A stretch of DNA of 64,000 bases from Kordia sp. (GTDB lineage: Bacteria > Bacteroidota > Bacteroidia > Flavobacteriales > Flavobacteriaceae): assembly GCA_002733415.1 (NCBI GenBank), contig NVVR01000010.1:21311-85310 (forward strand), written 5' to 3'. Below the pieces are notes generated by a model that was given only the letters and a program-made list of their open reading frames with translations, was not told the DNA's origin and ran no database searches. Positions within the stretch are counted from its first letter, which is position 1; every line of letters begins with the position of its first letter. Below are positions 9,623 through 18,280 of this stretch, in pieces. A program made the position numbers and the translations under genes.

Positions 9623-9815
9623 ACTTTTATTATAAACAATCCCCAAATAGGGAATTTAATAAGCTTAAAAATTATATACAGTAACTAGAATACACTATTT
9701 AAAAGAAAAATTTAAAGTTAATTTAGTCAAGTTTAAATATTATGAGCATAATATTTATCTTGCAATCATTTTTTTATTAAATCAAATATTTGTTTTAATT
9801 CAATATTCTTTAAAT

Positions 9816-12539
9816 ATGTCTTTGTTTATAAGCCGGCTATTATCTTGTACTATAATACTTAGTTGCTTTAGTAGCATAGCACAAAAAAAAAATCACCCAA
9901 AAGTTTTATCCATAAAAAAAGACAAGTCATTAAATAACTATGAAAAAACAGCAAAAACAAGAGCTCTTTTAATAGATTCTGATTTTTTAATTAATATTGA
10001 AAATATTAGTGATGTATATCATCAAATAGGAACATATTTATATTATAATAAAGACTATAATCAAGCAATATTAGAACTACAAAAAGCTATTGATATTAGA
10101 GAAACAACTCCAGAATTAAATTATAAACTGGACAATAGCTTATATAATATTGCTCAACAATATCGTTTTATAAATAACATTGAGCAACACGAATATTTTT
10201 TAAATAAAATAATTAAAAATGGTAACCACAACAGGTATACTTATAAAGCATACAATAAGTTAGGAGAGTTATTTATAATAAATGGAGATTATTTTAGAGC
10301 CTTACAATATTTTGAAATAGTAATTAACTCATTTCCTAGCTATAATGATCAAAAAATTTTAATACTAGCATACAAATACGCTATTACAGCATACAGCTAT
10401 ATTAATAATTTATCGAATGATGACTTGATTAAAGTTGAGTTGTATTCTCAGAAACTTGAAAGTATTGATCAATCAATAAACATTGGCTTAAATAATAATT
10501 TGGCTAAGATTTATAAAGGAATTGGTCATAAAGAAAAAGCTATTGAGTACTTAAAAAAAATACTACCCATAGCATTAAAAAGGAAAAGATATAACGATGC
10601 TGGAACTATAAGCCATAATATTGCCGTATTATACTCTGAATCAAAAAATAATGCACTAGCGAATAAATACTATAAAAAAGCATTAGGAATTACTAATAAT
10701 ATAATAACTATAGCTGACACTCATTACAATCAGGGATTTTATTTACAAACTAAAACTTCTATAGACAAAAATGCGTATTATGATAAGGCATTAAATATTG
10801 CTCTTAAACTTAAAGATACTATCAAACCTCTTGACTATTTACCTTCCATTGATGATATTAAAGCGTCACAATATAAAATAGACATATTAGGCTATTTAAT
10901 TAATAAAGCTAATAATTTTGTTATAGCTTATAATGAAGAACATAAAAGAATATACTTAGAACACTCTAAAAGCACTTTATATTTAATTGACCAATTGGTA
11001 TCCTTAATTAGATTTGAAAGTTCCAGTAATGACTCTAAACTCTTCTGGATTAACAAAGGGGTGGATTCTTATATGTTAGCAGTAAAAGTGTGTTATTTAT
11101 TAAATGACACTGCTGCGGCTTTTTATTTTATGGAAAAAAATAAATCACTACTTCTGTTAGAAAACTTAAATGCTACTCATGAAAAAGAAAGGTTAAAAAT
11201 TCCTGATTCTATATTAAAAAGAGAATTTAATTTGCGTTATGCTATCTTATCCATAGAAAATAAACGTCATAAAACTTCTAATAATAATATACAAACTAAA
11301 TTATACTTAGAAAAAGAAAATACTTATGCTCATTTTTTAGATTCAATTAGAACACTTTACCCTACGTATTTTAATTCTAAGAAAGAACCTGAAATTTTGT
11401 CATTAGAAGAGCTTAGAAAAAGGCATGTTTCCAAAACGACTAATTATATAGAATATATTCTAAACGATGAATTAGGCTATGGATTTTTTTGCAGTGAAGG
11501 GCAATCAATACTTTTTGAAATAAAAAACATTCCCGAATTATTAAATGCAATTGACACTTTAAAGACATTACTAAACCACCCTATTATTTATAGTAAAGAT
11601 AATAAGCTATATAACGAAACAGCTTTTTCTATTTATAAAAAAGTGTTTCCGTTTAGAAACTCCCTACAACTAATTTCTAATAAAAAATTAGTTGTGGTAC
11701 CAGACTATAAGCTTAAAAGTTTACCTTTTGAAGCCTTAATTACCAAACCAAACAACACAGATTTTATTCAAGGTTATTTAATTAAACAAAATATTGAAGT
11801 CTCTTACTATCAATCTGCCTCTGTTTTTAAGCAGATTGAAAAACAAAATCGTTCAGCTAAAAAGCAACTTATAGCTTTTGCTCCTATTGTATTTAATTAT
11901 GATTCGTTACCAAGTTTACAACGTAGTAAAACAGAAATGGACCATATTTCCTCCTTACTTCCTACTACGCTATTAAAAAATGAAAAAGCAACAACTACTG
12001 CCTTTATTTCTAGTTTAAACGATTATGATATTGTACATATAAACACGCATGCTGGTATTAATGATGATAACGAACCATGGTTAGCTTTTTCAGATAAAAA
12101 AATACACCTTAAAGAATTATATGGTATAAATAATCAAGCTAATTTAGTAATATTAGATGCTTGCAAAAGTGCTTCTGGAAAACTCTTAAAAGGTGAAGGT
12201 GTTATGAGTTTATCTCGAGGATTTTTCTATAGTGGTTCAAAAAGTGTTATTGCATCGCTATGGAATGTTAATGAAAAGTCTAATAATAAAATTTTAATTT
12301 CTTTTTATAATGGTATAAAACAAGGGCAAACAAAATCCAAAGCTTTACATAATGCCAAATTAAAATATTTAAGTAATCACCAAAACAGTGAATTATCTCC
12401 ATATTTTTGGTCCTCACTTATACTTACTGGTGATACAAAAGCCATAGATTTCAATAAGACCTCCAATCTATACCTTATTCTTATTGGAGTCATATTCCTT
12501 ATTCTAATTCTTTTTTTGAAGAAATTAAAAGTCTACTAG
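9816..12539 (+). CDS. TPR-CHAT caspase-like protease, C-terminally membrane-anchored
   Basis: 907 residues: an N-terminal signal peptide (about 1-22, ends SSIAQ), TPR helices over about 40-450 (IGTYLYYNKDYNQAILELQ is one), a linker, a CHAT domain (about 600-870) and a C-terminal transmembrane helix (about 885-903). The CHAT catalytic pair is visible: His745 in HINTHAGIND and Cys783 in VILDACKSASGK, followed by the usual GFFYSGSKSVIASLWNV. With an exported body and a C-terminal anchor, the protease should face the periplasm. CHAT proteins are caspase/separase relatives often fused to TPRs that bind partners or substrates. Here it sits between a subtilase and unknown lipoproteins in a sigma-linked locus. 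Substrate unknown. Confidence 0.9.
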   Translation: MSLFISRLLSCTIILSCFSSIAQKKNHPKVLSIKKDKSLNNYEKTAKTRALLIDSDFLINIENISDVYHQIGTYLYYNKDYNQAILELQKAIDIRETTPELNYKLDNSLYNIAQQYRFINNIEQHEYFLNKIIKNGNHNRYTYKAYNKLGELFIINGDYFRALQYFEIVINSFPSYNDQKILILAYKYAITAYSYINNLSNDDLIKVELYSQKLESIDQSINIGLNNNLAKIYKGIGHKEKAIEYLKKILPIALKRKRYNDAGTISHNIAVLYSESKNNALANKYYKKALGITNNIITIADTHYNQGFYLQTKTSIDKNAYYDKALNIALKLKDTIKPLDYLPSIDDIKASQYKIDILGYLINKANNFVIAYNEEHKRIYLEHSKSTLYLIDQLVSLIRFESSSNDSKLFWINKGVDSYMLAVKVCYLLNDTAAAFYFMEKNKSLLLLENLNATHEKERLKIPDSILKREFNLRYAILSIENKRHKTSNNNIQTKLYLEKENTYAHFLDSIRTLYPTYFNSKKEPEILSLEELRKRHVSKTTNYIEYILNDELGYGFFCSEGQSILFEIKNIPELLNAIDTLKTLLNHPIIYSKDNKLYNETAFSIYKKVFPFRNSLQLISNKKLVVVPDYKLKSLPFEALITKPNNTDFIQGYLIKQNIEVSYYQSASVFKQIEKQNRSAKKQLIAFAPIVFNYDSLPSLQRSKTEMDHISSLLPTTLLKNEKATTTAFISSLNDYDIVHINTHAGINDDNEPWLAFSDKKIHLKELYGINNQANLVILDACKSASGKLLKGEGVMSLSRGFFYSGSKSVIASLWNVNEKSNNKILISFYNGIKQGQTKSKALHNAKLKYLSNHQNSELSPYFWSSLILTGDTKAIDFNKTSNLYLILIGVIFLILILFLKKLKVY

Positions 12540-12613
12540 TACACAAATAAATTACATTAAAATACTTCCTTAACAATATTGAATAGTTAATCTTCTATTT
12601 TCAATATATGCTA

Positions 12614-12655
12614 TTTTTCATGTGTTAAAAAAAGTTTTTTTTGACACATGAAAAA
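12614..12655 (+). terminator. Strong hairpin terminator after the CHAT gene
   Basis: A 20-bp stem with one G-U wobble (12614-12633 pairs with 12636-12655) and a two-base loop, built around TTTTTCATGTGT and its complement. It separates the CHAT transcript from promoter site 2 only 28 bases on, so the lipoprotein genes are an independent unit. Confidence 0.75.
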
Positions 12656-12682
12656 TTAATGTTTCTTTTTCTGAAAAATTAC

Positions 12683-12711
12683 GGGTAATGAAATTCCAAT
12701 TTCAATACTTG
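12683..12711 (+). promoter_or_regulatory. ECF-type promoter candidate, site 2
   Basis: GGGTAATG at 12683-12690, a 15-base spacer, TACTTG at 12706-12711. It matches site 3 also in the five bases after the first box (AAATT). It lies between a strong terminator and the first lipoprotein gene, about 75 bases before the start codon, as expected of a promoter. Confidence 0.8.
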
Positions 12712-12715
12712 TGTG

Positions 12716-12772
12716 TAGATCGATCTAAATTATACGTGCAAGCCGAAAAACGTAACTTAAAAGAGTAGGTAA
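12716..12772 (+). promoter_or_regulatory. Conserved leader element, copy 1
   Basis: Directly after promoter site 2: TAGATCGATC (12716-12725) then CCGAAAAAC (12743-12751) and TTAAAAGAGTA (12757-12767). The same words in the same order occur at 14600-14650 before the T9SS protein, and a partial version at 13451-13490 before the second lipoprotein. It ends about 20 bases before the start codon. It could be a 5' untranslated regulatory segment or a duplicated remnant. Confidence 0.6.
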
Positions 12773-12787
12773 ATTATAACACATATT

Positions 12788-13411
12788 ATGAAAATTAAAA
12801 AACTAATCGTAACACTTTCAGTAGCAACTATTTTATTAAGTAGTTGTAGCAATGACGAAAGCATTGATACACTTCCATTAATTAATAGTGAGTTGTCTAG
12901 TCCTAATCAAGAAAATGAAAAAATCACAATACATATTGTAGAAACCGATGATATTGTTGAAGTAAACTCTATAGAAGAGGCTGTGTATTTTATTGAAAAT
13001 AAATACAGTGATAAAGTATGGGCAAATAGCACTCTAGAAAAAATACAACTATTAAAAAACGAACTTGATTATTCTAAAAACTTAAATTTAGAAGACCCAA
13101 CTATAGAAGAAGAATATGCTAAACACATAAAAAGTAAATATAGTAAGAGTAAAATAAGTACTAGTGGTATACTTTGGGATAACTCAAGCCTTACAGGGTT
13201 TTTAAGTGTCACTACCGTGCCTTTTAACCTAAAAAGTAGTAAGGTAAATAGAGCGTCTGCTTGGCAATGTATTACTCCTGGAGCAGTTATTCTTTGCGAT
13301 AAAAAATGGTTTAGAGGTAAAAAAGTTATAGTTGTTGGATTACCTATACTTTCAGTTCAATTAGGAGGTGCTTATTATAACTTTGATAATCAAACAGATT
13401 CTTTCTTCTAA
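12788..13411 (+). CDS. Lipoprotein of unknown function (sigma-linked locus)
   Basis: 207 residues with a clear lipobox (ATILLSSCSND, Cys20). After it comes an acidic linker, then a region (about 45-75, IHIVETDDIVEVNSIEEAVYF) that resembles the start of the mature part of other small lipoproteins here, and a C-terminal hydrophobic, glycine-rich part (KVIVVGLPILSVQLGGAYY). Two cysteines (CITPGAVILC) may form a disulfide. No known family was recognised. Promoter site 2 and the leader element precede it, and the next lipoprotein follows 100 bases on, so the two are probably co-transcribed. A substrate or partner of the subtilase or CHAT protease is conceivable but not shown. Confidence 0.8.
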   Translation: MKIKKLIVTLSVATILLSSCSNDESIDTLPLINSELSSPNQENEKITIHIVETDDIVEVNSIEEAVYFIENKYSDKVWANSTLEKIQLLKNELDYSKNLNLEDPTIEEEYAKHIKSKYSKSKISTSGILWDNSSLTGFLSVTTVPFNLKSSKVNRASAWQCITPGAVILCDKKWFRGKKVIVVGLPILSVQLGGAYYNFDNQTDSFF

Positions 13412-13450
13412 TATAAAATAAAACAATTTTATAAAAACAAATTGGTACAA

Positions 13451-13490
13451 ATCAAAGGAGTACCCAAAAAAAACTTTAACAGAGTTGGAA
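13451..13490 (+). promoter_or_regulatory. Conserved leader element, partial copy 2
   Basis: ATCAAAGGAGTACCC, an A run, CTTTAACAGAGTTGGAA. It aligns with the 3' half of the leaders at 12716 and 14600 (ATC, AAA, GG, ACCC, AAAAA, CT, AGAGT, GGAA in that order), but the GGGTAATG promoter boxes are absent. That fits an internal gene of a transcript starting at 12.7 kb and suggests the leader acts after transcription. Confidence 0.5.
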
Positions 13491-13510
13491 ATTAATTCAC
13501 AACAAATATT

Positions 13511-14470
13511 ATGAGAAAAATAATAAACAAACATATCCTTTTAACATTTTTTAGCTTTTTTTGTCTTTTATCATGCACTGAAGAAGAATTATTATTTGAA
13601 GAAAAAGAAGTTAATACACAAATAGTAAACCTTAATACTTTCGAAGGTGATTACTTTAAAATTAAATCAGATGGAAATATACTTATATTCAAAAGTGTTG
13701 ATGATTATGCGAAAGTAGTTACAAACCCAACTGATGAAATGCGTAATGAATTTATTGGTAAAGTTTCCAATATGAATCACATTACTTATGCAAAAAAGAA
13801 TAAAAATAGCAAAAATAAATCTTTAATCAAAGATGACTATTTTTCTCAAATCTTAAATAAAGATAATGCTGTACAAATTGGAAACTATATTTATAAGGTA
13901 AATAAAGAAAATGAAACTGTATTTGTTTTACCAACTGAATTTAAGGATCAATATTCAGATTTAATAAATGAAAATTTAAATAATATAAATATTCAGCAAT
14001 ATTCAACTGATGATGATGTTATTAGTTTAGTTGAAAGTGGTACGTCATCATTATTTGAACGTTGTAAGGAAGATGCAGCTGGAGCAAGAAACCAAGCAAA
14101 AGGGTTTCTTACTCCTGGTAATAGATTATTTACCATGTATGCTAATTATGAAAAATTTGGAATTTATTGTTCAGCAAGCCTAATTGTTACCTCTAGTGCT
14201 ACATTTGGACAATACAATAGAATATACATCCAAATGGAAAACATTTGGCATAAAGCTAAATGTAGAGGTGCTGTAGGACCATATTCTCAACCATGGTGGA
14301 GCGGAGGAAGCCAAAACGGCTATTCAAAAGGTTTTCAAGTTTATAGTGGTACTCGAAGGTTAAATGGTTACCATTTAAAAGCTAGAGCTAGGTATGAAGA
14401 AGGTACTACTTCAAATTATACAACCTACTTTACAAATTGGTCTGAAATTGAAGCTAATAGCCCATACTAA
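13511..14470 (+). CDS. Lipoprotein of unknown function (sigma-linked locus)
   Basis: 319 residues with a lipobox at Cys22 (FCLLSCTEEE). Residues 30-170 are charged and lysine-rich; the C-terminal half (about 175-319) contains SLFERCKEDAAGARNQAKGF, two further cysteines (IYCSAS, KAKCRGAV) and an aromatic, glycine-rich tail with beta-strand character. No known family was recognised. It follows another lipoprotein in the same orientation and ends at a strong terminator. The two-part design (variable N-terminal region, compact Cys-containing C-terminal domain) would fit a secreted domain released by proteolysis, but that is a guess. Confidence 0.8.
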   Translation: MRKIINKHILLTFFSFFCLLSCTEEELLFEEKEVNTQIVNLNTFEGDYFKIKSDGNILIFKSVDDYAKVVTNPTDEMRNEFIGKVSNMNHITYAKKNKNSKNKSLIKDDYFSQILNKDNAVQIGNYIYKVNKENETVFVLPTEFKDQYSDLINENLNNINIQQYSTDDDVISLVESGTSSLFERCKEDAAGARNQAKGFLTPGNRLFTMYANYEKFGIYCSASLIVTSSATFGQYNRIYIQMENIWHKAKCRGAVGPYSQPWWSGGSQNGYSKGFQVYSGTRRLNGYHLKARARYEEGTTSNYTTYFTNWSEIEANSPY

Positions 14471-14490
14471 CTAAGAATTTATACTACCCT

Positions 14491-14525
14491 AAACCGTCTA
14501 AAAAAGGAATTTTAGACGGTTTTTT
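14491..14525 (+). terminator. Rho-independent terminator after lipoprotein operon
   Basis: A 13-bp stem, AAACCGTCTAAAA (14491-14503) with TTTTAGACGGTTT (14510-14522), 6-base loop, followed by T residues. It lies 20 bases after the lipoprotein stop and 42 bases before promoter site 3. Confidence 0.9.
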
Positions 14526-14566
14526 GGTGCTTATAAACTTTTTAAAAATATTTATTTGAAATAAGT

Positions 14567-14595
14567 GGGTAATGAAATTTGAATACTGCTACTTG
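14567..14595 (+). promoter_or_regulatory. ECF-type promoter candidate, site 3
   Basis: GGGTAATG at 14567-14574, a 15-base spacer, TACTTG at 14590-14595, between a terminator and the T9SS-sorted protein gene, about 70 bases before its ATG. It shares AAATT after the first box with site 2. Confidence 0.8.
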
Positions 14596-14599
14596 TTTA

Positions 14600-14650
14600 T
14601 AGATCGATCAAAAGGTGGACCCCGAAAAACCTATTTAAAAGAGTAAGGAA
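14600..14650 (+). promoter_or_regulatory. Conserved leader element, copy 3
   Basis: TAGATCGATC (14600-14609), ACCCCGAAAAAC (14619-14630), TTTAAAAGAGTAAGGAA (14634-14650). Nearly the same series of words as 12716-12772, at the same distance from the promoter boxes and from the start codon. Confidence 0.6.
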
Positions 14651-14666
14651 CAAAAAAATAACCAAA

Positions 14667-17012
14667 ATGAAAAAAAGTAGTTTATTTTTAATGGGGCTCT
14701 TTATGTCCTTTCTTACATATGCACAATCATGGGATTATGTAAATTATGAAGATGGTAGTTATCTTAGTGCAATGAACGCTACTATAGACCAATCTGACAA
14801 TGTATATACTTACGGATCAAATGTAGGTTTTACACGTGCAATTAGGCGCTTCGATAATGCAGGAAACTTACAGTGGACAAAAGATATATCTTCACTTTTA
14901 AGCTACACTGGTAATACAGGAGAAGGTGGTATTGAATATAAAGGGGCAAATATTTATGCTGTAGGCTCAAATGGTACAAATAAAGGAGCTATAGTAAGTA
15001 CAGGGGTTTCTGGTGCTGCAATCCCTAGTACATGGGACCAATTAACAGGAAGTAATTCTAGAATATTAGATATTAGGATAAAAGGAAATTTCTTATATGT
15101 CGTAGGGCATTTTGGATCTCACAATACCCCAAGCTCTACAATCAGTTTTTTTGATGGAACAACACTTACTGGTAATAGATCAAGTACTTATATAGCTAAG
15201 TATACTATTACACCAACAAAAACTTTAGTTTGGGCAAAAAAAATAGATGCATCTAATATCACTAGAGGAACTAATATTGATGTTGATAATGATGGTAATG
15301 TATATATTACTGGAGATTTCAGAGGTACTGCTATATTTTATAATGGTGTTACACCACATATTTTCACCTCTTCTACACCATCATCTACAGCCACTCCTGA
15401 TACTTTTCTAGCAAAATTTGATGCCAATGGTAACTTTAATACAACATTTGGTTTAAAAACAGATGGTTTAACAAACATGTACAACTGGAGAAGTTATGAT
15501 GTTGAAGTTAGTGATACTAACAATGCTATATATTGGGCCGAAGACACTAAAGTTGTTGCTTATGATAAAAATGGGGCTGGTAGTTTTTTATGGTCTAGGA
15601 ATATAGCACCAAAACCGTATAGTATTGAAACAAATAACTGTGGGGATGTTTATGTTACTGGTGCCACTTATGACCCCGTTAACAAATCTTCAAATTCATC
15701 TAAAGCTCCTTGTGGTTATACATACTTTGCTACATCATTAAATAATACTAATGGTGTAAGTATTTGGGGATCTAACTCAACATCTTGTTCATCATTTGGA
15801 TCTGAAGCTCTTATAGACTCTAATAACAAGGAAATTTTAGTAGGGTCATATTTTACAAGCGGTGTTTCTACTCCTTTAACAATAGATGGTAGTTATGCAT
15901 CTGGAGGTGCAAGAGGTTATTTTATAGGTAGATATGATGATGCAGCGGTAAATAATTGCTGCAAAGAAAATATTGTTATTAATATTCCAACTAAAATTAA
16001 AATTTGTGATTCGAATTTTGAGGAAATTTGTGCACCAGTAGCTCCAGTAGGAAACTCTTATTCATACCAATGGTGGGGTCCACACCCAACTTTAAATATG
16101 AGTATACTTTTATCAACTTCTATGTGCTTTACTCCTACACAATATGGAACATATAAACTTGATATTGTTGATCAAAATGGTTGTATTACCACCTTTAAAT
16201 TTTCAATTTTAGAAGCCGTAGGTCCAACTATTTCTATTGATGATATTTATTATTGTGGTAAAGCACCTAGAATGGTTGGGTTTAACTACAGTCCTATAAA
16301 ACCCACTATGTATAGATATTCTTTTGAGTGGACATATAATGGAAATCCTATAGGGTCTTCTGGAGATTACCAAATCCCTAATCAAGGTGATGGAGAATAC
16401 TGTGTAACAATCAACTGGCCTTCTAATACAGGTTGGTGTTCATCTACGACTTGTTTTATTGTACAACAATGTTGTAAGCCAGATCCATCATTTAATACTT
16501 ATTTTAGTGCTTCTCCAACAGCAAATAACTTAGTTATTAGTAATATTCCTTCTTATGCAGCGAATTACGAAGAAGAAACTTATAATGTATATAGACAATG
16601 TACCGGAGAAACTAGTTGGACTCAAATACATACAGTTACAAGAACTGGAGCTGATATGTACACTCCAATATCTTTAACTGTAGACCATACATGTAAATAC
16701 AGAATACTACACATCATTAATCAAACATGCATGCAAAAATGCTTTGTATCTAATGTATATCTTAATGAAACAAGAAAAATAACTGTAGCACCTAACCCTG
16801 TAAAGGATCATTTTAAAATTAATATAGAAGACTTTAAAACTGTAAAAGAAGCTAGTGTGAAAATTCTAGACGCTAGTGGTATTCTATTTTATGAATCATC
16901 TATTACTTCTAATGATTTTAAAGTAAATACTACTAGTTGGAAAACCGGTTTGTATTTCTGTAAATTACAAATAGACGATAAAGAATACATGAAAAGAATT
17001 ATTAAAAAATAA
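14667..17012 (+). CDS. Secreted beta-propeller-like protein with T9SS sorting domain
   Basis: 781 residues. The signal peptide (about 1-20, LFMSFLTYAQ) is followed by propeller-like repeats (about 25-430) of the SBBP/quinoprotein kind (GNVYITGDFRG, GNLQWTKDIS, GDVYVTGATYD), a Cys-rich Ig-like region (about 430-690) and a C-terminal type A sorting domain (about 705-781) opening with VAPNPVKDHFKIN and ending in GLYFCKLQIDDKEYMKRIIKK. It should cross the outer membrane through T9SS and be attached to the surface or released. Promoter site 3 and the leader element make it a probable target of the ECF sigma. Ligand unknown. Confidence 0.9.
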   Translation: MKKSSLFLMGLFMSFLTYAQSWDYVNYEDGSYLSAMNATIDQSDNVYTYGSNVGFTRAIRRFDNAGNLQWTKDISSLLSYTGNTGEGGIEYKGANIYAVGSNGTNKGAIVSTGVSGAAIPSTWDQLTGSNSRILDIRIKGNFLYVVGHFGSHNTPSSTISFFDGTTLTGNRSSTYIAKYTITPTKTLVWAKKIDASNITRGTNIDVDNDGNVYITGDFRGTAIFYNGVTPHIFTSSTPSSTATPDTFLAKFDANGNFNTTFGLKTDGLTNMYNWRSYDVEVSDTNNAIYWAEDTKVVAYDKNGAGSFLWSRNIAPKPYSIETNNCGDVYVTGATYDPVNKSSNSSKAPCGYTYFATSLNNTNGVSIWGSNSTSCSSFGSEALIDSNNKEILVGSYFTSGVSTPLTIDGSYASGGARGYFIGRYDDAAVNNCCKENIVINIPTKIKICDSNFEEICAPVAPVGNSYSYQWWGPHPTLNMSILLSTSMCFTPTQYGTYKLDIVDQNGCITTFKFSILEAVGPTISIDDIYYCGKAPRMVGFNYSPIKPTMYRYSFEWTYNGNPIGSSGDYQIPNQGDGEYCVTINWPSNTGWCSSTTCFIVQQCCKPDPSFNTYFSASPTANNLVISNIPSYAANYEEETYNVYRQCTGETSWTQIHTVTRTGADMYTPISLTVDHTCKYRILHIINQTCMQKCFVSNVYLNETRKITVAPNPVKDHFKINIEDFKTVKEASVKILDASGILFYESSITSNDFKVNTTSWKTGLYFCKLQIDDKEYMKRIIKK

Positions 17013-17026
17013 TATAATCTATACAG

Positions 17027-17071
17027 CAGTGTATAAAATTTAAAGTCATATAATTTAAAGTTTATACACTG
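17027..17071 (+). terminator. Hairpin between T9SS gene and next lipoprotein
   Basis: An 11-bp perfect stem, CAGTGTATAAA (17027-17037) with TTTATACACTG (17061-17071), with a 23-base loop. There is no U tract, so it may be an attenuating or RNA-stabilising hairpin rather than a full terminator; the next gene starts 17 bases on. Confidence 0.5.
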
Positions 17072-17087
17072 TAAAATAAATACCATT

Positions 17088-18214
17088 ATGAAAAAAACAG
17101 CAGTAACAATTAAACAATTTTTTATTCTACTAATTACTTGCACTTTTATTTGCAGTTGCGACAAAGATAATATAGAGGATTTTGAAACACCACCTGTTAA
17201 TTCTACATTTAAAATTAATGAACAAGAGTACAGCTAAGAGATGGAATACTTGAGTTTATTAGTTTTAAAGAGTTCTATTTTGCTATAAATTCTTTTTCAG
17301 ATATGAATGAAGAGCAAAGAATTCTATGGGGGAAAAAATATAATTTTGAAACCCAACAAATAATAATGGACAAAATTAGTATGGCTGAGGATAGATTTGA
17401 TGAAGAGTATTTCTCAGGCATTGATGAAGGAGCAACTCTAAACGAATTAGAAAACTTAAATAAACCTATTGCATTTTCAAATCTTTACAACCAATATTTA
17501 AATGAAGGTTTCATTCAGCAAACTATTGAAGAAGATGGCTCTTATGGCTATTCATTAAGAGTAAATTATGAGCCTTCTGCTTTTGTATGTAACGAAAAAG
17601 GATTTGTTATAATTGAAGGTGATTTATATCACTATACGCAACATGGTGTAAATTCAAAAGTTTACGAAAATCCAAATGATAAAACTTTAATGCTATCTAA
17701 ACAACAAAAATCTAGCTCAATAATGGGGTTAAATGATTTTTATATTGATAATATATTTACAGCACAAGGTACACCAGGAAATAAAACGTGGTATTATGAT
17801 TCTGCTAAGCATCGATTCTACCATTATGTATGGTTCAGATCTAGTGAATTAACAACTCATAAAATGCAATCTATTTTCATTACTTTATCTAAAGCTGAAA
17901 GAAAGCGTTGGGGAAAATGGAAAACTAGAAACAATTATTTACCAATTACTAATATAACAGGAGACTGGGATTATTCTTGGGATTATTGGTTAAATGGAAA
18001 TACATTTTCTTTTTCAAATGTATTTTCTCCTTGTACTAATTCTAGTCCTATATATATGAGAGGCCCATCTAATCACCGAGGAGGCTATTTATGCCCAAGT
18101 GGATTAATTACTAGTCCATATCAAATAGCTGATCCAATGAGAATATTTGGTATGCACATTCAAGGGAATTTTAATGGAGAGACTGATACTTATCAGACAA
18201 ACTATTATCACTAA
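17088..18214 (+). pseudogene. Lipoprotein gene broken by a frameshift
   Basis: ATG at 17088 begins MKKTAVTIKQFFILLITC then TFICSCDKDN, a good lipobox at Cys24, but the frame stops at 17237 after 49 codons. The next frame is open from 17222 and reads QLRDGILEFISFKEFYFAIN into MNEEQRILWGKKYNFETQQ and on to 18214 (303 codons from the ATG at 17303). The long part lacks its own signal peptide, and coding-like sequence precedes its first ATG, so I infer one lipoprotein gene of about 375 codons with a single-base loss near 17231. No known domain was recognised in the C-terminal part (WYYDSAKHRFYHYVW). It closes the sigma-linked cluster and could instead be a sequencing error. Confidence 0.75.
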
Positions 18215-18225
18215 TTTTAAAACAA

Positions 18226-18260
18226 AAAAAATCGATTGAATTTATATTCAATCGATTTTT
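18226..18260 (+). terminator. Rho-independent terminator
   Basis: A 14-bp stem around AAATCGATTGAA and its complement (18226-18240 and 18247-18260) ending in a T run, 12 bases after the frameshifted lipoprotein stop. It marks the right edge of the sigma-linked cluster. Confidence 0.9.
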
Positions 18261-18280
18261 TTCTCAACTTAAACTACTTA

